This document shows positions 32,386 through 40,560 of a DNA stretch of 64,000 nucleotides, one piece after another. The DNA lies in assembly GCA_035707805.1 (NCBI GenBank), contig DASSTS010000051.1, positions 62,001 through 126,000 on the forward strand, in the 5' to 3' direction. The translations under genes and the position numbers were made by a program. The notes under the pieces were generated by a model that saw nothing but the letters and a program-made list of their open reading frames with translations, was not told the DNA's origin and made no database searches. The stretch's first letter is position 1. Each line of letters opens with the position of its first letter. This DNA is from Castellaniella sp035707805. Lineage in GTDB: Bacteria > Pseudomonadota > Gammaproteobacteria > Burkholderiales > Burkholderiaceae_B.

Positions 32386-33723
32386 ATGAACACATCCGCC
32401 ACCCGCGTCCTGACCGGCATCACCACGTCCGGAACCCCTCACCTGGGCAACTACGCCGGCGCCATCCGCCCGGCCATCCAGTCCAGCACCGAGGCGGGAG
32501 TGGATGCCTTCTTCTTCTTGGCGGACTACCACGCGCTCATCAAGTGCGACGATCCGGCGCGCGTGTCGCGCTCGCGTCTGGAGATCGCCGCCACCTGGGT
32601 GGCGGCCGGCCTGGATACGGAACGGGTGACCTTCTACCGCCAGTCGGACGTGCCTGAGATCCCCGAGCTGTGCTGGATGCTGAACTGCGTCACGGCCAAG
32701 GGCCTGATGAACCGGGCGCATGCCTACAAGGCGTCCGTGGACGTCAACGTCGCCAAGGGCGTGGATCCGGACGACGGCGTGACCATGGGGCTGTTTTCCT
32801 ACCCGGTGCTGATGGCCGCCGACATCCTGCTGTTCAACGCCCACCGGGTGCCGGTCGGGCGCGACCAGATCCAGCACCTGGAAATGGCGCGCGACATCGC
32901 CCAGCGCTTCAATCACCTGTACGGCCGCGGCGCCGACCTGTTCGTGCTGCCGGAAGTCCAGATCGACGAGGCCGTGGCCACGCTGCCCGGCCTGGACGGG
33001 CGCAAGATGTCCAAGAGCTACAACAACACCATCCCCTTGTTCGAGGGCGGATACAAGGCGCTGAAATCTGCCGTGGCGCAGATCGTCACCGATTCGCGCC
33101 TGCCCGGCGAGCCCAAGGACGCCGAGGGCTCGCACCTGTTCACGCTGTACCGGGCGTTCGCCACGCCCGCGCAGGCGGCGGACTTCCGGGCTGCCCTGGA
33201 AGGCGGCCTGGGCTGGGGCGAGGCCAAGCAGGCGCTGTGCGAGCGGATCGAGGCCCAGGTCGGGCCGATGCGCGACCGCTATGCGGACCTGATGGCCCAT
33301 CCCGGGCGCATCGAGGACATCCTGCAGGCCGGCGCCGAAAAGGCGCGGCGTATCGCCGCGCCCTTCATGGCCCGCTTGCGCGAGGCCGTGGGTCTGCGCG
33401 CGCCCGCCGAGGGCGGCGCCGCGCGGGCGGCCAAGGCCGGCGCGGGACGCGCCGACCGGGCGCGGATCGCGTCCTTCCGCGACGAGGACGGCCGTTTCCG
33501 CCAGCGCCTGTTCGGCACGGACGGCGCCGAGCTGCTGCTGTCCGAGGCCTTCGACGACCCCAAGGCCCTGAATGCGCTGGGCCGCTCCTTTGCCGGCCGT
33601 GATCTCTCGGGCCTGGCGCCCGGCGCCGACGGCCTCGTCGCCCTGGAAGACGGCGGGCTGTGCTGGGCGCGCGTCCCGGCCGGGCGCCTGGCGGCCATCG
33701 AGGATGCGCTGGCCCGGCTCTGA
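32386..33723 (+). CDS. trpS: Tryptophan--tRNA ligase
   Basis: A 445-residue class I aminoacyl-tRNA synthetase. The HIGH-equivalent is GTPHLGNYAGA (residues 16-26) and KMSKS is at 207-211. The catalytic region (QIQHLEMARDIAQRFNHLYG) matches the family. The C-terminal ~110 residues after the helical domain form an Ala/Arg-rich linker and a small extra domain, making it longer than the ~335-residue E. coli enzyme; longer forms occur in beta-proteobacteria. It lies 28 bp after zapE. Confidence 0.95.
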   Translation: MNTSATRVLTGITTSGTPHLGNYAGAIRPAIQSSTEAGVDAFFFLADYHALIKCDDPARVSRSRLEIAATWVAAGLDTERVTFYRQSDVPEIPELCWMLNCVTAKGLMNRAHAYKASVDVNVAKGVDPDDGVTMGLFSYPVLMAADILLFNAHRVPVGRDQIQHLEMARDIAQRFNHLYGRGADLFVLPEVQIDEAVATLPGLDGRKMSKSYNNTIPLFEGGYKALKSAVAQIVTDSRLPGEPKDAEGSHLFTLYRAFATPAQAADFRAALEGGLGWGEAKQALCERIEAQVGPMRDRYADLMAHPGRIEDILQAGAEKARRIAAPFMARLREAVGLRAPAEGGAARAAKAGAGRADRARIASFRDEDGRFRQRLFGTDGAELLLSEAFDDPKALNALGRSFAGRDLSGLAPGADGLVALEDGGLCWARVPAGRLAAIEDALARL

Positions 33724-33797
33724 GCCGCCCCCGGAGCGCCGCGGCCCGCGCTCCGCGCATCGACATCCCCTTTCTTGATCGACAGGACCTTTCTCTC

Positions 33798-34481
33798 ATG
33801 AAATCCAGTGGTTTCTTCGCGGCCGTCCTGGCCGTTTCCGCCGTGTGCGCGCCCATGCCTTCCCCGGCGGGGTCGCCGAGCTTCAACCTGGGCGCGGTGT
33901 CCCTGTACAAGGACCGGGGCGTCGACCAGGACGGGCGCAACGAATCGATGCGGCCGGCCATCCAGGGCGGGGCGGATTACGATTTCGACAGCGGCTTTTA
34001 CGTGGGCAACTGGAATTCGACGGGACGGTTCGGCAACGCCGACCTGGAGGTCGACGCCTATGGCGGCTACCGCGCCAAGCTGTCCAGGGACGTGGGCATC
34101 GACGCGGGCTACATCCACTATTTCTATCCCGGCGAAGGCTCGCGCAATTCGGGCGAGGCCTATGCGGGCCTGTCCTACCAGCGTCTGGGTTTCAAGGTCT
34201 ATCGCGGCATGCGCGAGGACGTCAACCGCAAGGACATGTACTACCGGCTGAGCTATGCCCAGCCGGTGATGGAAAAACTGAACGTGACGCTGGGGACCGG
34301 CTACCAGCACTACGATGCGTCGGGCATGCGCGCCAAGATCGACTACAGCGTGGGCATGGACTATGCCCTGGGCAAGCACATGACGCTGTCGGGCACGGTC
34401 GCCGGGGCCAACCGCCGGCACGACGTGGACGATGGATCGCGCGACGCGCGCTTCATCCTGGGGGCCGGCGCCCGGTTCTGA
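33798..34481 (+). CDS. TorF-family putative outer-membrane porin
   Basis: A 227-residue protein with a signal peptide (MKSSGFFAAVLAVSAVCAPMPSPAG). The mature part consists of alternating beta strands with many Tyr/Gly residues (GGADYDFDSGFYVGNWNST, DVGIDAGYIHYFYP, GEAYAGLSYQRLGFKVYRG) and a terminal Phe (FILGAGARF), typical of outer-membrane beta-barrels. It resembles the CHP02001/TorF group. The transported solute is unknown. AGGA precedes the ATG. It is convergent with the ABC transporter operon, with only 12 bp between them. Confidence 0.8.
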   Translation: MKSSGFFAAVLAVSAVCAPMPSPAGSPSFNLGAVSLYKDRGVDQDGRNESMRPAIQGGADYDFDSGFYVGNWNSTGRFGNADLEVDAYGGYRAKLSRDVGIDAGYIHYFYPGEGSRNSGEAYAGLSYQRLGFKVYRGMREDVNRKDMYYRLSYAQPVMEKLNVTLGTGYQHYDASGMRAKIDYSVGMDYALGKHMTLSGTVAGANRRHDVDDGSRDARFILGAGARF

Positions 34482-34493
34482 GCCCGCGGCGGA

Positions 34494-35333
34494 TCAGGGG
34501 TCCAGCCGTACGGTCTTGGCCTCGGTGCGCCCGCGCAGCCATTCCAGCACCAGCAGCAGCGCCGTCGAGAACAGAATCAGGATGGTCGCCACGGCGGCGA
34601 TGATGGGACTGATGTTTTCCCGGATGCCGGTGAACATCTGGCGGGGCAGGGTGATCTGTTCCGGCCCCGCCAGGAACAGCGTGATCACGATTTCGTCGAA
34701 CGCGGTCGCGAAGGCGAAGAGCGCCCCGGCGATAACGCCGGGCGCGATGATCGGCAGGGTGACGCGAAAGAACGTCAGCATCGGGCTGGCCCCGAGGCTG
34801 TAGCTGGCGCGCAGCAGATTGGGATCGAATCCCTGCAGCGTGGCCGAGACGGTGGTCACGACGAAGGGCGCGCCGATGGCGGCCAGCGCCAGGATGAGGC
34901 CGGTGTAGCTGTTCACCAGGCCGTAGGGCGCGAAAAACAGATAGATGCCCAGGCCCGTGACGACCAGCGGCACGATCATGGGCGAGATCAGGACCGCCAT
35001 CAGCAAGCCCTTGCCCCGGAACTGCGCACGGTGCAGCCCGGCGGCCGCCAGCGTACCCAGCACCGTGGCCAGGAGGGTGGCCGCCGGCGCCACGATGAAG
35101 CTGTTGGTGGTCGCGCGGGCCCATTCGTCGGAATGGAACAGCGCCTCATACCAGCGCAGCGACAGCGAATCCAGGGGATACAGCAGCATCGAGCCGTGGT
35201 TGAACGACAGCGGGATGATCACCAGCACCGGCAGCAGCAGGAACACCAGGATCAGGGCGCACAGGGCCCGCAGGACGTAGTGCCAGACGCGCTCGGCCAG
35301 CGACAGGTAGGGCGGGAATTCCGGTTTGAACAT
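34494..35333 (-). CDS. Polyamine-type ABC transporter permease (PotC-like)
   Basis: A 279-residue inner-membrane permease with about six membrane helices. The EAA loop (ASYSLGASPMLTFFRVTLPIIAPGVIAGALFAFATAFDEIVITLFL) that contacts the ATPase is clear. It is the last gene of a four-gene operon (ATPase, binding protein, two permeases) and starts 9 bp after the other permease. The set resembles PotABCD/PotFGHI importers for putrescine or spermidine. Confidence 0.9.
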   Translation of the reverse strand: MFKPEFPPYLSLAERVWHYVLRALCALILVFLLLPVLVIIPLSFNHGSMLLYPLDSLSLRWYEALFHSDEWARATTNSFIVAPAATLLATVLGTLAAAGLHRAQFRGKGLLMAVLISPMIVPLVVTGLGIYLFFAPYGLVNSYTGLILALAAIGAPFVVTTVSATLQGFDPNLLRASYSLGASPMLTFFRVTLPIIAPGVIAGALFAFATAFDEIVITLFLAGPEQITLPRQMFTGIRENISPIIAAVATILILFSTALLLVLEWLRGRTEAKTVRLDP

Positions 35334-35342
35334 GGGGTCCTC

Positions 35343-36578
35343 TCAGCTCAGCGCCAGTTCCCTGCCGGAGATCCGGCGGTACAGGGTGTAGAGCAGCAGC
35401 GTGCCGGCCAGCAGGAGCAGCCCCAGCGCGCTGGCCATGCCCCAGTTGATGGTCTGGTTGGTGAAATACGCGACGTAGTAGCTGATCATCTGGTCGGCCG
35501 CGCCGCCCAGCAGGGCCGGCGTGATGTAGTAGCCGATCGCGATGATGAAGACCAGCAGCGATCCGGCCATGATGCCCGGATAGGTCTGGGGCACGTAGAT
35601 GCGCCAGAAGGCGGCGAAGGGGTGGCTGCCCAGCGAGATCGCGGCGCGCTGGTAGCTGGCCGGCACGGACTGCATGACGCTGTAGAGCGGCAGCACCATG
35701 AAGGGCAGCAGGATGTGCACCATGGCGATGTACACGCCCAGGCGGTTGAAGAGCAGGGGCAGGGGCTCCTGGATCAGGCCCAGGCTGGTCAGCGCCTTGT
35801 TGACCAGGCCCTCGCGCTGCAGCAGCACGACCCAGGCGGCGATGCGCACCAGCACGGAGGTCCAGAAAGGGATCAGGATGCAGATCAGGATCAGGTTCGC
35901 GCGGCGCTTGGACAGGCGCGTGATCCAGTACGCGAGGGGATAGCCCAGCACCAGGGTGACCAGGGTGACGACCAGACTGATCACGAAGGTGCGCGAGAAG
36001 ATTTCCTGGAAGGCGGAGGTGTTCGGCGGAGCGGCCACCACGTGGCCGTCGGCGTCGAGCTTCAGGTCCAGGGACGCCAGCAGGTAATAGGGGGTCCAGC
36101 TCTTGTCGTTGCCGGCGATCACGGCCCAGTAGGCCGGTTCGCCCCAGCGCTTGTCCAGCGCGATCAGCTGCTCGCTCACGGGCGTGCCGTCGGCGTCCTG
36201 CAGCGGCAGGCGGCGCAGGGTCTTGAAGATCAGCGAGCGGTAGCCGGAGATTTCGTAGTTCAGCCGCCGGGCCAGTTCGCCCGCGCCGCGGGTGCTCTTG
36301 GCCTCGCCGAGGTCCTGGGCCAGCGCCTGGAACGCCGCCTCGGGCGGCTGCGCATGGCCGTCCCAGGATGCCAGCGCCTGGAGGGTGCGCGGCAGCGTCT
36401 GGATGACTTCGGGATTGTCCACCGCCCGCGTCAGCAGCGAGGCGATGGGGATGACGAAGATGAACAGCAGGAACAGCGCCAGGGGGGCGACCAGCAGCAG
36501 GGCGCGCCGTGTCCGGCGCCGTTGCGCGGCCATCATCGAGCGGCGGATGGCGGCGGGATCGTCGAGGGTCGTGTCCAT
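35343..36578 (-). CDS. Polyamine-type ABC transporter permease (PotB-like, enlarged first loop)
   Basis: A 411-residue permease. The first membrane helix (LLLVAPLALFLLFIFVIPIASLL) is followed by an unusually large ~140-residue periplasmic segment before the remaining five helices. The EAA loop (AAISLGSHPFAAFWRIYVPQTYPGIMAGSLLVFIIAIGYY) is normal. Family members without the insert have about 280-300 residues; enlarged versions occur in some proteobacterial Pot-type systems. The insert may help dock the binding protein. Confidence 0.9.
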   Translation of the reverse strand: MDTTLDDPAAIRRSMMAAQRRRTRRALLLVAPLALFLLFIFVIPIASLLTRAVDNPEVIQTLPRTLQALASWDGHAQPPEAAFQALAQDLGEAKSTRGAGELARRLNYEISGYRSLIFKTLRRLPLQDADGTPVSEQLIALDKRWGEPAYWAVIAGNDKSWTPYYLLASLDLKLDADGHVVAAPPNTSAFQEIFSRTFVISLVVTLVTLVLGYPLAYWITRLSKRRANLILICILIPFWTSVLVRIAAWVVLLQREGLVNKALTSLGLIQEPLPLLFNRLGVYIAMVHILLPFMVLPLYSVMQSVPASYQRAAISLGSHPFAAFWRIYVPQTYPGIMAGSLLVFIIAIGYYITPALLGGAADQMISYYVAYFTNQTINWGMASALGLLLLAGTLLLYTLYRRISGRELALS

Positions 36579-36604
36579 GGCGGGTTCCTGGAGGTTCCGA
36601 AGAA

Positions 36605-36631
36605 AGGGGCCGCCATCGACCGGCGGCCCCT
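36605..36631 (-). other. Hairpin between the binding-protein and permease genes
   Basis: A perfect 10-bp GC stem (AGGGGCCGCC / GGCGGCCCCT, 7-nt loop) is followed on the minus strand by TTTCTT. It lies just after the binding-protein stop codon. It probably acts as a partial terminator or mRNA stabiliser, giving more binding protein than permease. Confidence 0.55.
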
Positions 36632-36638
36632 GCCGGGC

Positions 36639-37685
36639 TTAGCGGGCGGCCCAGGCGGTGAAGCGCTGTTCGAGTTCCTCGCCGTGGTCGGTCCAGAATT
36701 CGAGGTCGTTGAACAGCGCGTTGCGGGCGTTGGCCGGGGAGTTCGGCACGTTGGCCAGGACCTCGGGCTTGAGCATGCCGATGGCCTGCTTGCTGATCGG
36801 TCCGTAGGCGATGTGCTGGGAATAGGCGGCCTGCGCCTTGGGCGAGCTGGCGTAGCGGATGAAGTCGATCGCCTGGTCCTTGTTCGGCGAGCCCGTCGGG
36901 ATCACCCAGTAGTCGAAGTCATAGACGCTCCCGTTCCAGACGACTTTCAGCGGCTGGCCCTCGCGCTGGGCGGCGTCGATGCGGCCGTTGTAGGCGGCGG
37001 ACATGACCACGTCGCCGGCCGACAGCATCTGGGGCGGCTGGGCGCCGGCTTCCCACCACTGGACGTAGGGCTTGATCTCGTCGAGCTTCTTGAAGGCGCG
37101 GTCCACGCCCTCGGGGGTGGACAGGACCTTGTAGACGTCCTGCGGCGGCACGCCGTCGGCCATCAGCGCGAATTCCACGTTGTAGTGCGCGCCCTTGCGC
37201 AGGCCGCGCTTGCCGGGGATCTTTTTCACGTCCCAGAAATCGGCCCAGCCGGTCGGCGGGGTCTTGAGCTTGTCGGCGTTGTAGGCCAGCACGGTGGACC
37301 AGACGAAGGTCCCGACGCCACAGTATTTCAGCGCGCCGCGCACCAGGTCGCCCTTGTTCAGGACCTTGCCCCAGTCGATGTTCTCGTAGAGGCCCTCGTC
37401 GCAGCCGCGGCCCAGTTCGCCGGTCTCGACCTCGACGGCGTCCCAGACCACGTTGTTGGACTGCACCATGGCTTTTACCTTGGCCTGCTCGCCGTTGTAG
37501 GCGACGGGGATCACGGCCTTGCCGGTTTCCTTTTCGAAGGGCTTGATGAAGGCCGCGTTCTGGGCGTCGCCGTTGGCGCCGCCGAAATTCACGACCGTCA
37601 GGTCGCGGGCCTGCGCCGGCCCCTGGATCAGCAGGGCCAGCGGGACGGCGAGCGCCAGGGCCTTGAGTGTGGGTTGAACCTTCAT
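36639..37685 (-). CDS. Periplasmic polyamine/amine-type substrate-binding protein
   Basis: A 348-residue solute-binding protein of the PotD/PotF-like class. The signal peptide is residues 1-26 (VPLALLIQGPAQA, cleavage before RDLTVVNFGG). The mature part has the spermidine/putrescine-type order of motifs: an N-terminal VVNFGGANGDAQ strand, VWDAVEVETGEL, GWADFWDVKKIPGKRGLR and DYWVIPTGSPNKDQAIDFIRYASSP. The ligand is probably a polyamine or related amine, but the residues visible do not settle it. Confidence 0.9.
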   Translation of the reverse strand: MKVQPTLKALALAVPLALLIQGPAQARDLTVVNFGGANGDAQNAAFIKPFEKETGKAVIPVAYNGEQAKVKAMVQSNNVVWDAVEVETGELGRGCDEGLYENIDWGKVLNKGDLVRGALKYCGVGTFVWSTVLAYNADKLKTPPTGWADFWDVKKIPGKRGLRKGAHYNVEFALMADGVPPQDVYKVLSTPEGVDRAFKKLDEIKPYVQWWEAGAQPPQMLSAGDVVMSAAYNGRIDAAQREGQPLKVVWNGSVYDFDYWVIPTGSPNKDQAIDFIRYASSPKAQAAYSQHIAYGPISKQAIGMLKPEVLANVPNSPANARNALFNDLEFWTDHGEELEQRFTAWAAR

Positions 37686-37718
37686 GGGTTTGTCTCCTGT
37701 GTTTTTGGGGGGTGGAAT

Positions 37719-38810
37719 TCAAGGGAGGAAGATGCGGACGTACCCGGGGTCGATCTGCAATGGGATACGGGTGCCCGGGGCATGCGCCCTGGCGTCCGCG
37801 GTCAGGGGCATCTTGACGAAAAAGGTGTTGCTGTCGTCCAGCCGGCAGCGCAGCCGGACGTGGTCGCCGAAATAGACCTCGTCGACGGCGCTGGCGTGGA
37901 AGCGGTTGGGGCTGTCCTCGCCGGCGGGCGTGATGCGTTCCGGGCGCATGGCGACGACGCAGGGGCTGCCGGCCGCCAGGCCCTGCACGTTGCGTCCGCG
38001 CAGCCGCATGCCTCCGGCGATCTCGACCTGGCACCAGTCGCCGTCCAGTGCGCTGACCGTGCCCGGAAACTGGTTGCTGTCGCCCACGAAGCCGGCCACG
38101 AAACGGTTGCAGGGCGCCTCGTACAGCGTGTCGGCGCCGCAGACCTGCTGGATGACGCCCTGGTTGAACACCGCGATGCGGTTGCTCATGGTGAGCGCCT
38201 CGCTCTGGTCGTGGGTGACGTAGACGAAGGTCACGCCCAGCTGCGCATGCAGGGCTTTCAGTTCCAGCTGCATGTGCTCGCGCAGCTGCTTGTCCAGCGC
38301 GCCCAGCGGCTCGTCCATGAGCACGATCTTGGGCTTGAAGACCAGCGCGCGCGCCAGCGCGATGCGCTGCTGCTGGCCGCCCGAGAGCTGCGCCGGATAG
38401 CGCTTGGCGAAATCCTGCATGCGCACCATGGAGAGGGCCTCCTGGATGCGCTCGGCGCGCTCGGCGGCCGGCACTTTGCGGATCTTGAGGGGGTATTCGA
38501 GATTGCGCTCCACCGTCATGTGCGGGAACAGCGCGTAGTTCTGGAACACCATGCCGAGATTGCGGTGGTGCGGCGGCACGTCGTTGAGGCGGCGGCCTTC
38601 GAGGAAGATGTCGCCGCGGGTCGGTGATTCGAAGCCGGCGAGCATCATCAGGCAGGTTGTCTTGCCGGAACCCGAAGGGCCCAGCAGCGACAGGAATTCG
38701 CCCGGGTAGATGTCCAGGTTGAGGTCCCGGACGACCAGCTGGCTTCCGTCGTAGGATTTCTGGACGCCTTGGAACCGGACCAGGGGTTCGGGAAGGGACG
38801 CTGCGGACAT
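37719..38810 (-). CDS. Polyamine-type ABC transporter ATP-binding protein (PotA-like)
   Basis: A 363-residue ATPase. Walker A is LLGPSGSGKTT, the Q-loop is VFQNYALFPHMTVERNLEYPL, the signature is LSGGQQQR, Walker B is KIVLMDEPLGALD and the switch His is YVTHDQSEA. A C-terminal TOBE domain follows (residues ~280-363). The start at 38810 (MSAASLPEP) fits family alignments; upstream frame to 38906 is not conserved-looking. It is the promoter-proximal gene of the operon. Confidence 0.93.
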   Translation of the reverse strand: MSAASLPEPLVRFQGVQKSYDGSQLVVRDLNLDIYPGEFLSLLGPSGSGKTTCLMMLAGFESPTRGDIFLEGRRLNDVPPHHRNLGMVFQNYALFPHMTVERNLEYPLKIRKVPAAERAERIQEALSMVRMQDFAKRYPAQLSGGQQQRIALARALVFKPKIVLMDEPLGALDKQLREHMQLELKALHAQLGVTFVYVTHDQSEALTMSNRIAVFNQGVIQQVCGADTLYEAPCNRFVAGFVGDSNQFPGTVSALDGDWCQVEIAGGMRLRGRNVQGLAAGSPCVVAMRPERITPAGEDSPNRFHASAVDEVYFGDHVRLRCRLDDSNTFFVKMPLTADARAHAPGTRIPLQIDPGYVRIFLP

Positions 38811-39045
38811 CGCGGACAACCTCCGGGGTGGGGATCTATTGAACGGGAGCGGCCGGGAAAGGCGGCGTTTCCAGGAGCATAGCCATGTCGGCGCCTTGCC
38901 GGCCATCCGGGATTGTCAGGGGCGGTTCTATCATGCTTGTCTCCGTTGGGCTGGGGCGGGGGGATTTCCGCGCCGTTTTTTTTTCACTATACTGACCTTT
39001 TGGTTTATCAAATAGATCCATTTTAATAAAATTAATGGGGCCAAT
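38811..39045. promoter_or_regulatory. Divergent control region, ABC operon / MocR gene
   Basis: This 235-bp gap becomes strikingly AT-rich from about 38980, unlike the surrounding DNA. It holds a TTTTTTTTT tract and the dyad CCATTTTAATAAAATTAATG plus G (39018-39038), with CCATT/AATGG ends, immediately before the MocR start. MocR proteins often bind the divergent promoter next to their own gene, so both directions may be controlled here. Confidence 0.5.
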
Positions 39046-40536
39046 TTGGACTCATTCATCCTCTCTGAATGGTTGCTTCAGCACTTCGATCCCACCGGGG
39101 ATAGTCCTGCCTATCAGCGTTTGTATCAGCTGATCTGTAGGGCCATTCTCGAGGGACGCTTGCCAGCGGGCGTCCGGCTGCCGTCCTCGCGCGACCTGGC
39201 CGGCGAGCTCGGCATCGCGCGCAATACGGTGCTGCAGGTCTACGACCAGTTGTCCGAGGAAGGCTACGTGCATGCGGGCGTGGGTCGCGGCACCTATGTC
39301 CAGGACATCAGCCAGGATCTGGTCATGCCCGCCGCGGCCGGCGCCGCCGGGCACGAGGACGCGGCCGCCGCCGCGCGCGGCATCGACGACCTGTCCCGCC
39401 GGGGCCGCACGCTGGTGTCGCGGCTGGGGTTTTCCAACCGCCAGGCGGGGGCCTTCATGCCGGGGATCCCCGACGTGCGCGAATTCCCCCTCAAGACCTG
39501 GTCCCGCATCCAGAACCGCCTGTGGCGCGGTGAACCCTGGGACCTGATGCGCTATGCGCCGGCGGGCGGATACGGGCCCGTGCGTCAGGCGATCTCCGAC
39601 TACCTGGGCAGCGTGCGCGCGGTGCGCAGCACGGCCCAGCAGGTCGTCATGACCACCGGCATCCATCAGGCGATCGACGTGTCGGCGCGGCTGCTGTGCG
39701 ATCCCGGCGACACCGTCTGGATCGAAGAGCCCGCTTACTGGGGCGTGCGCAATCTCCTGACCGCGGCCGGCCTGCGGCTGGTGCCGATCCGCGTCGACGA
39801 CGAGGGCATCTGGCCGCGTGAATCCGAGCGTTCGCGCCCGCCGCGCCTGATCGTGGTGGCGCCCTCGCATCAGTACCCGCTGGGCATGGTGATGAGCCTG
39901 GCGCGGCGGCGCATGCTACTGGACTACGCGCGCCAGGTGTCGTGCTGGATCCTCGAAGACGACTACGACAGCGAATTCCGCTACGGCACGCGGCCGCTGT
40001 CCTCGCTGCAGGGCATGGACGACAGCGGCCGCGTGCTGTATGCGGGCAGCTTCAGCAAGACCCTGTGCCCGGGCCTGCGGGTGGGCTTTCTGGTGGCCCC
40101 CGAGGCGGTGGCCGACGCGTTCGCCGATGCGGTCGCCGAGCTGTACCGCGAGGGCAACATGATGAACCACGCAGTGCTGGCCGAGTTCATCCGCGAGGGC
40201 CACATGGCCCAGCACATCCGGCGCGTGCGCCGCCGCTACGCGGAGCGCCGCGCCTGCCTGATCGAAGAAATCCGCCGGCATTTCGGCCAGGACCTGGATG
40301 TGGTGGGCGGCGAGGCCGGCCTGCACCTGATCCTGGCGCTGCCACAGGGCGTGGACGACACGCTGGTGGTGCGCGACGCCTTGCAGCAGGGGGTCGTGAC
40401 CCGTCCGCTGAGCACCTATTACCTGGAGCGGACGCATGCCCGCCCCGGCCTGTTGCTGGGTTATGCCGGGGTCACCCCGGAGGAGATCCGGCCCGCCTTC
40501 GACGCGCTGGCGCGCGTGGTCGGCGCTTATCTTTGA
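39046..40536 (+). CDS. MocR-family (GntR/aminotransferase) PLP-dependent regulator
   Basis: A 496-residue fusion. A GntR winged helix (residues ~18-88: SPAYQRLYQLICRAILEGRLPAGVRLPSSRDLAGELGIARNTVLQVYDQL) joins a fold-type I aminotransferase domain. Lys338 in YAGSFSKTLCPGLRVGF is the PLP lysine, and LEDDYDSEFRY is the conserved Asp region. Relatives (GabR, PdxR, TauR) sense amino compounds or PLP through an external aldimine. It starts with TTG; no in-frame ATG fits. It lies between the polyamine-type transporter and an aminotransferase, so an amine or amino-acid effector is likely. Confidence 0.92.
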   Translation: MDSFILSEWLLQHFDPTGDSPAYQRLYQLICRAILEGRLPAGVRLPSSRDLAGELGIARNTVLQVYDQLSEEGYVHAGVGRGTYVQDISQDLVMPAAAGAAGHEDAAAAARGIDDLSRRGRTLVSRLGFSNRQAGAFMPGIPDVREFPLKTWSRIQNRLWRGEPWDLMRYAPAGGYGPVRQAISDYLGSVRAVRSTAQQVVMTTGIHQAIDVSARLLCDPGDTVWIEEPAYWGVRNLLTAAGLRLVPIRVDDEGIWPRESERSRPPRLIVVAPSHQYPLGMVMSLARRRMLLDYARQVSCWILEDDYDSEFRYGTRPLSSLQGMDDSGRVLYAGSFSKTLCPGLRVGFLVAPEAVADAFADAVAELYREGNMMNHAVLAEFIREGHMAQHIRRVRRRYAERRACLIEEIRRHFGQDLDVVGGEAGLHLILALPQGVDDTLVVRDALQQGVVTRPLSTYYLERTHARPGLLLGYAGVTPEEIRPAFDALARVVGAYL

Positions 40537-40560
40537 TTTCGTCCAAAAGGAAATCCCGCC

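Noticed and set aside
39035..39037. ATG as start of the MocR gene
   Set aside because: It is out of frame with the protein; the TTG at 39046 gives the expected N-terminus.
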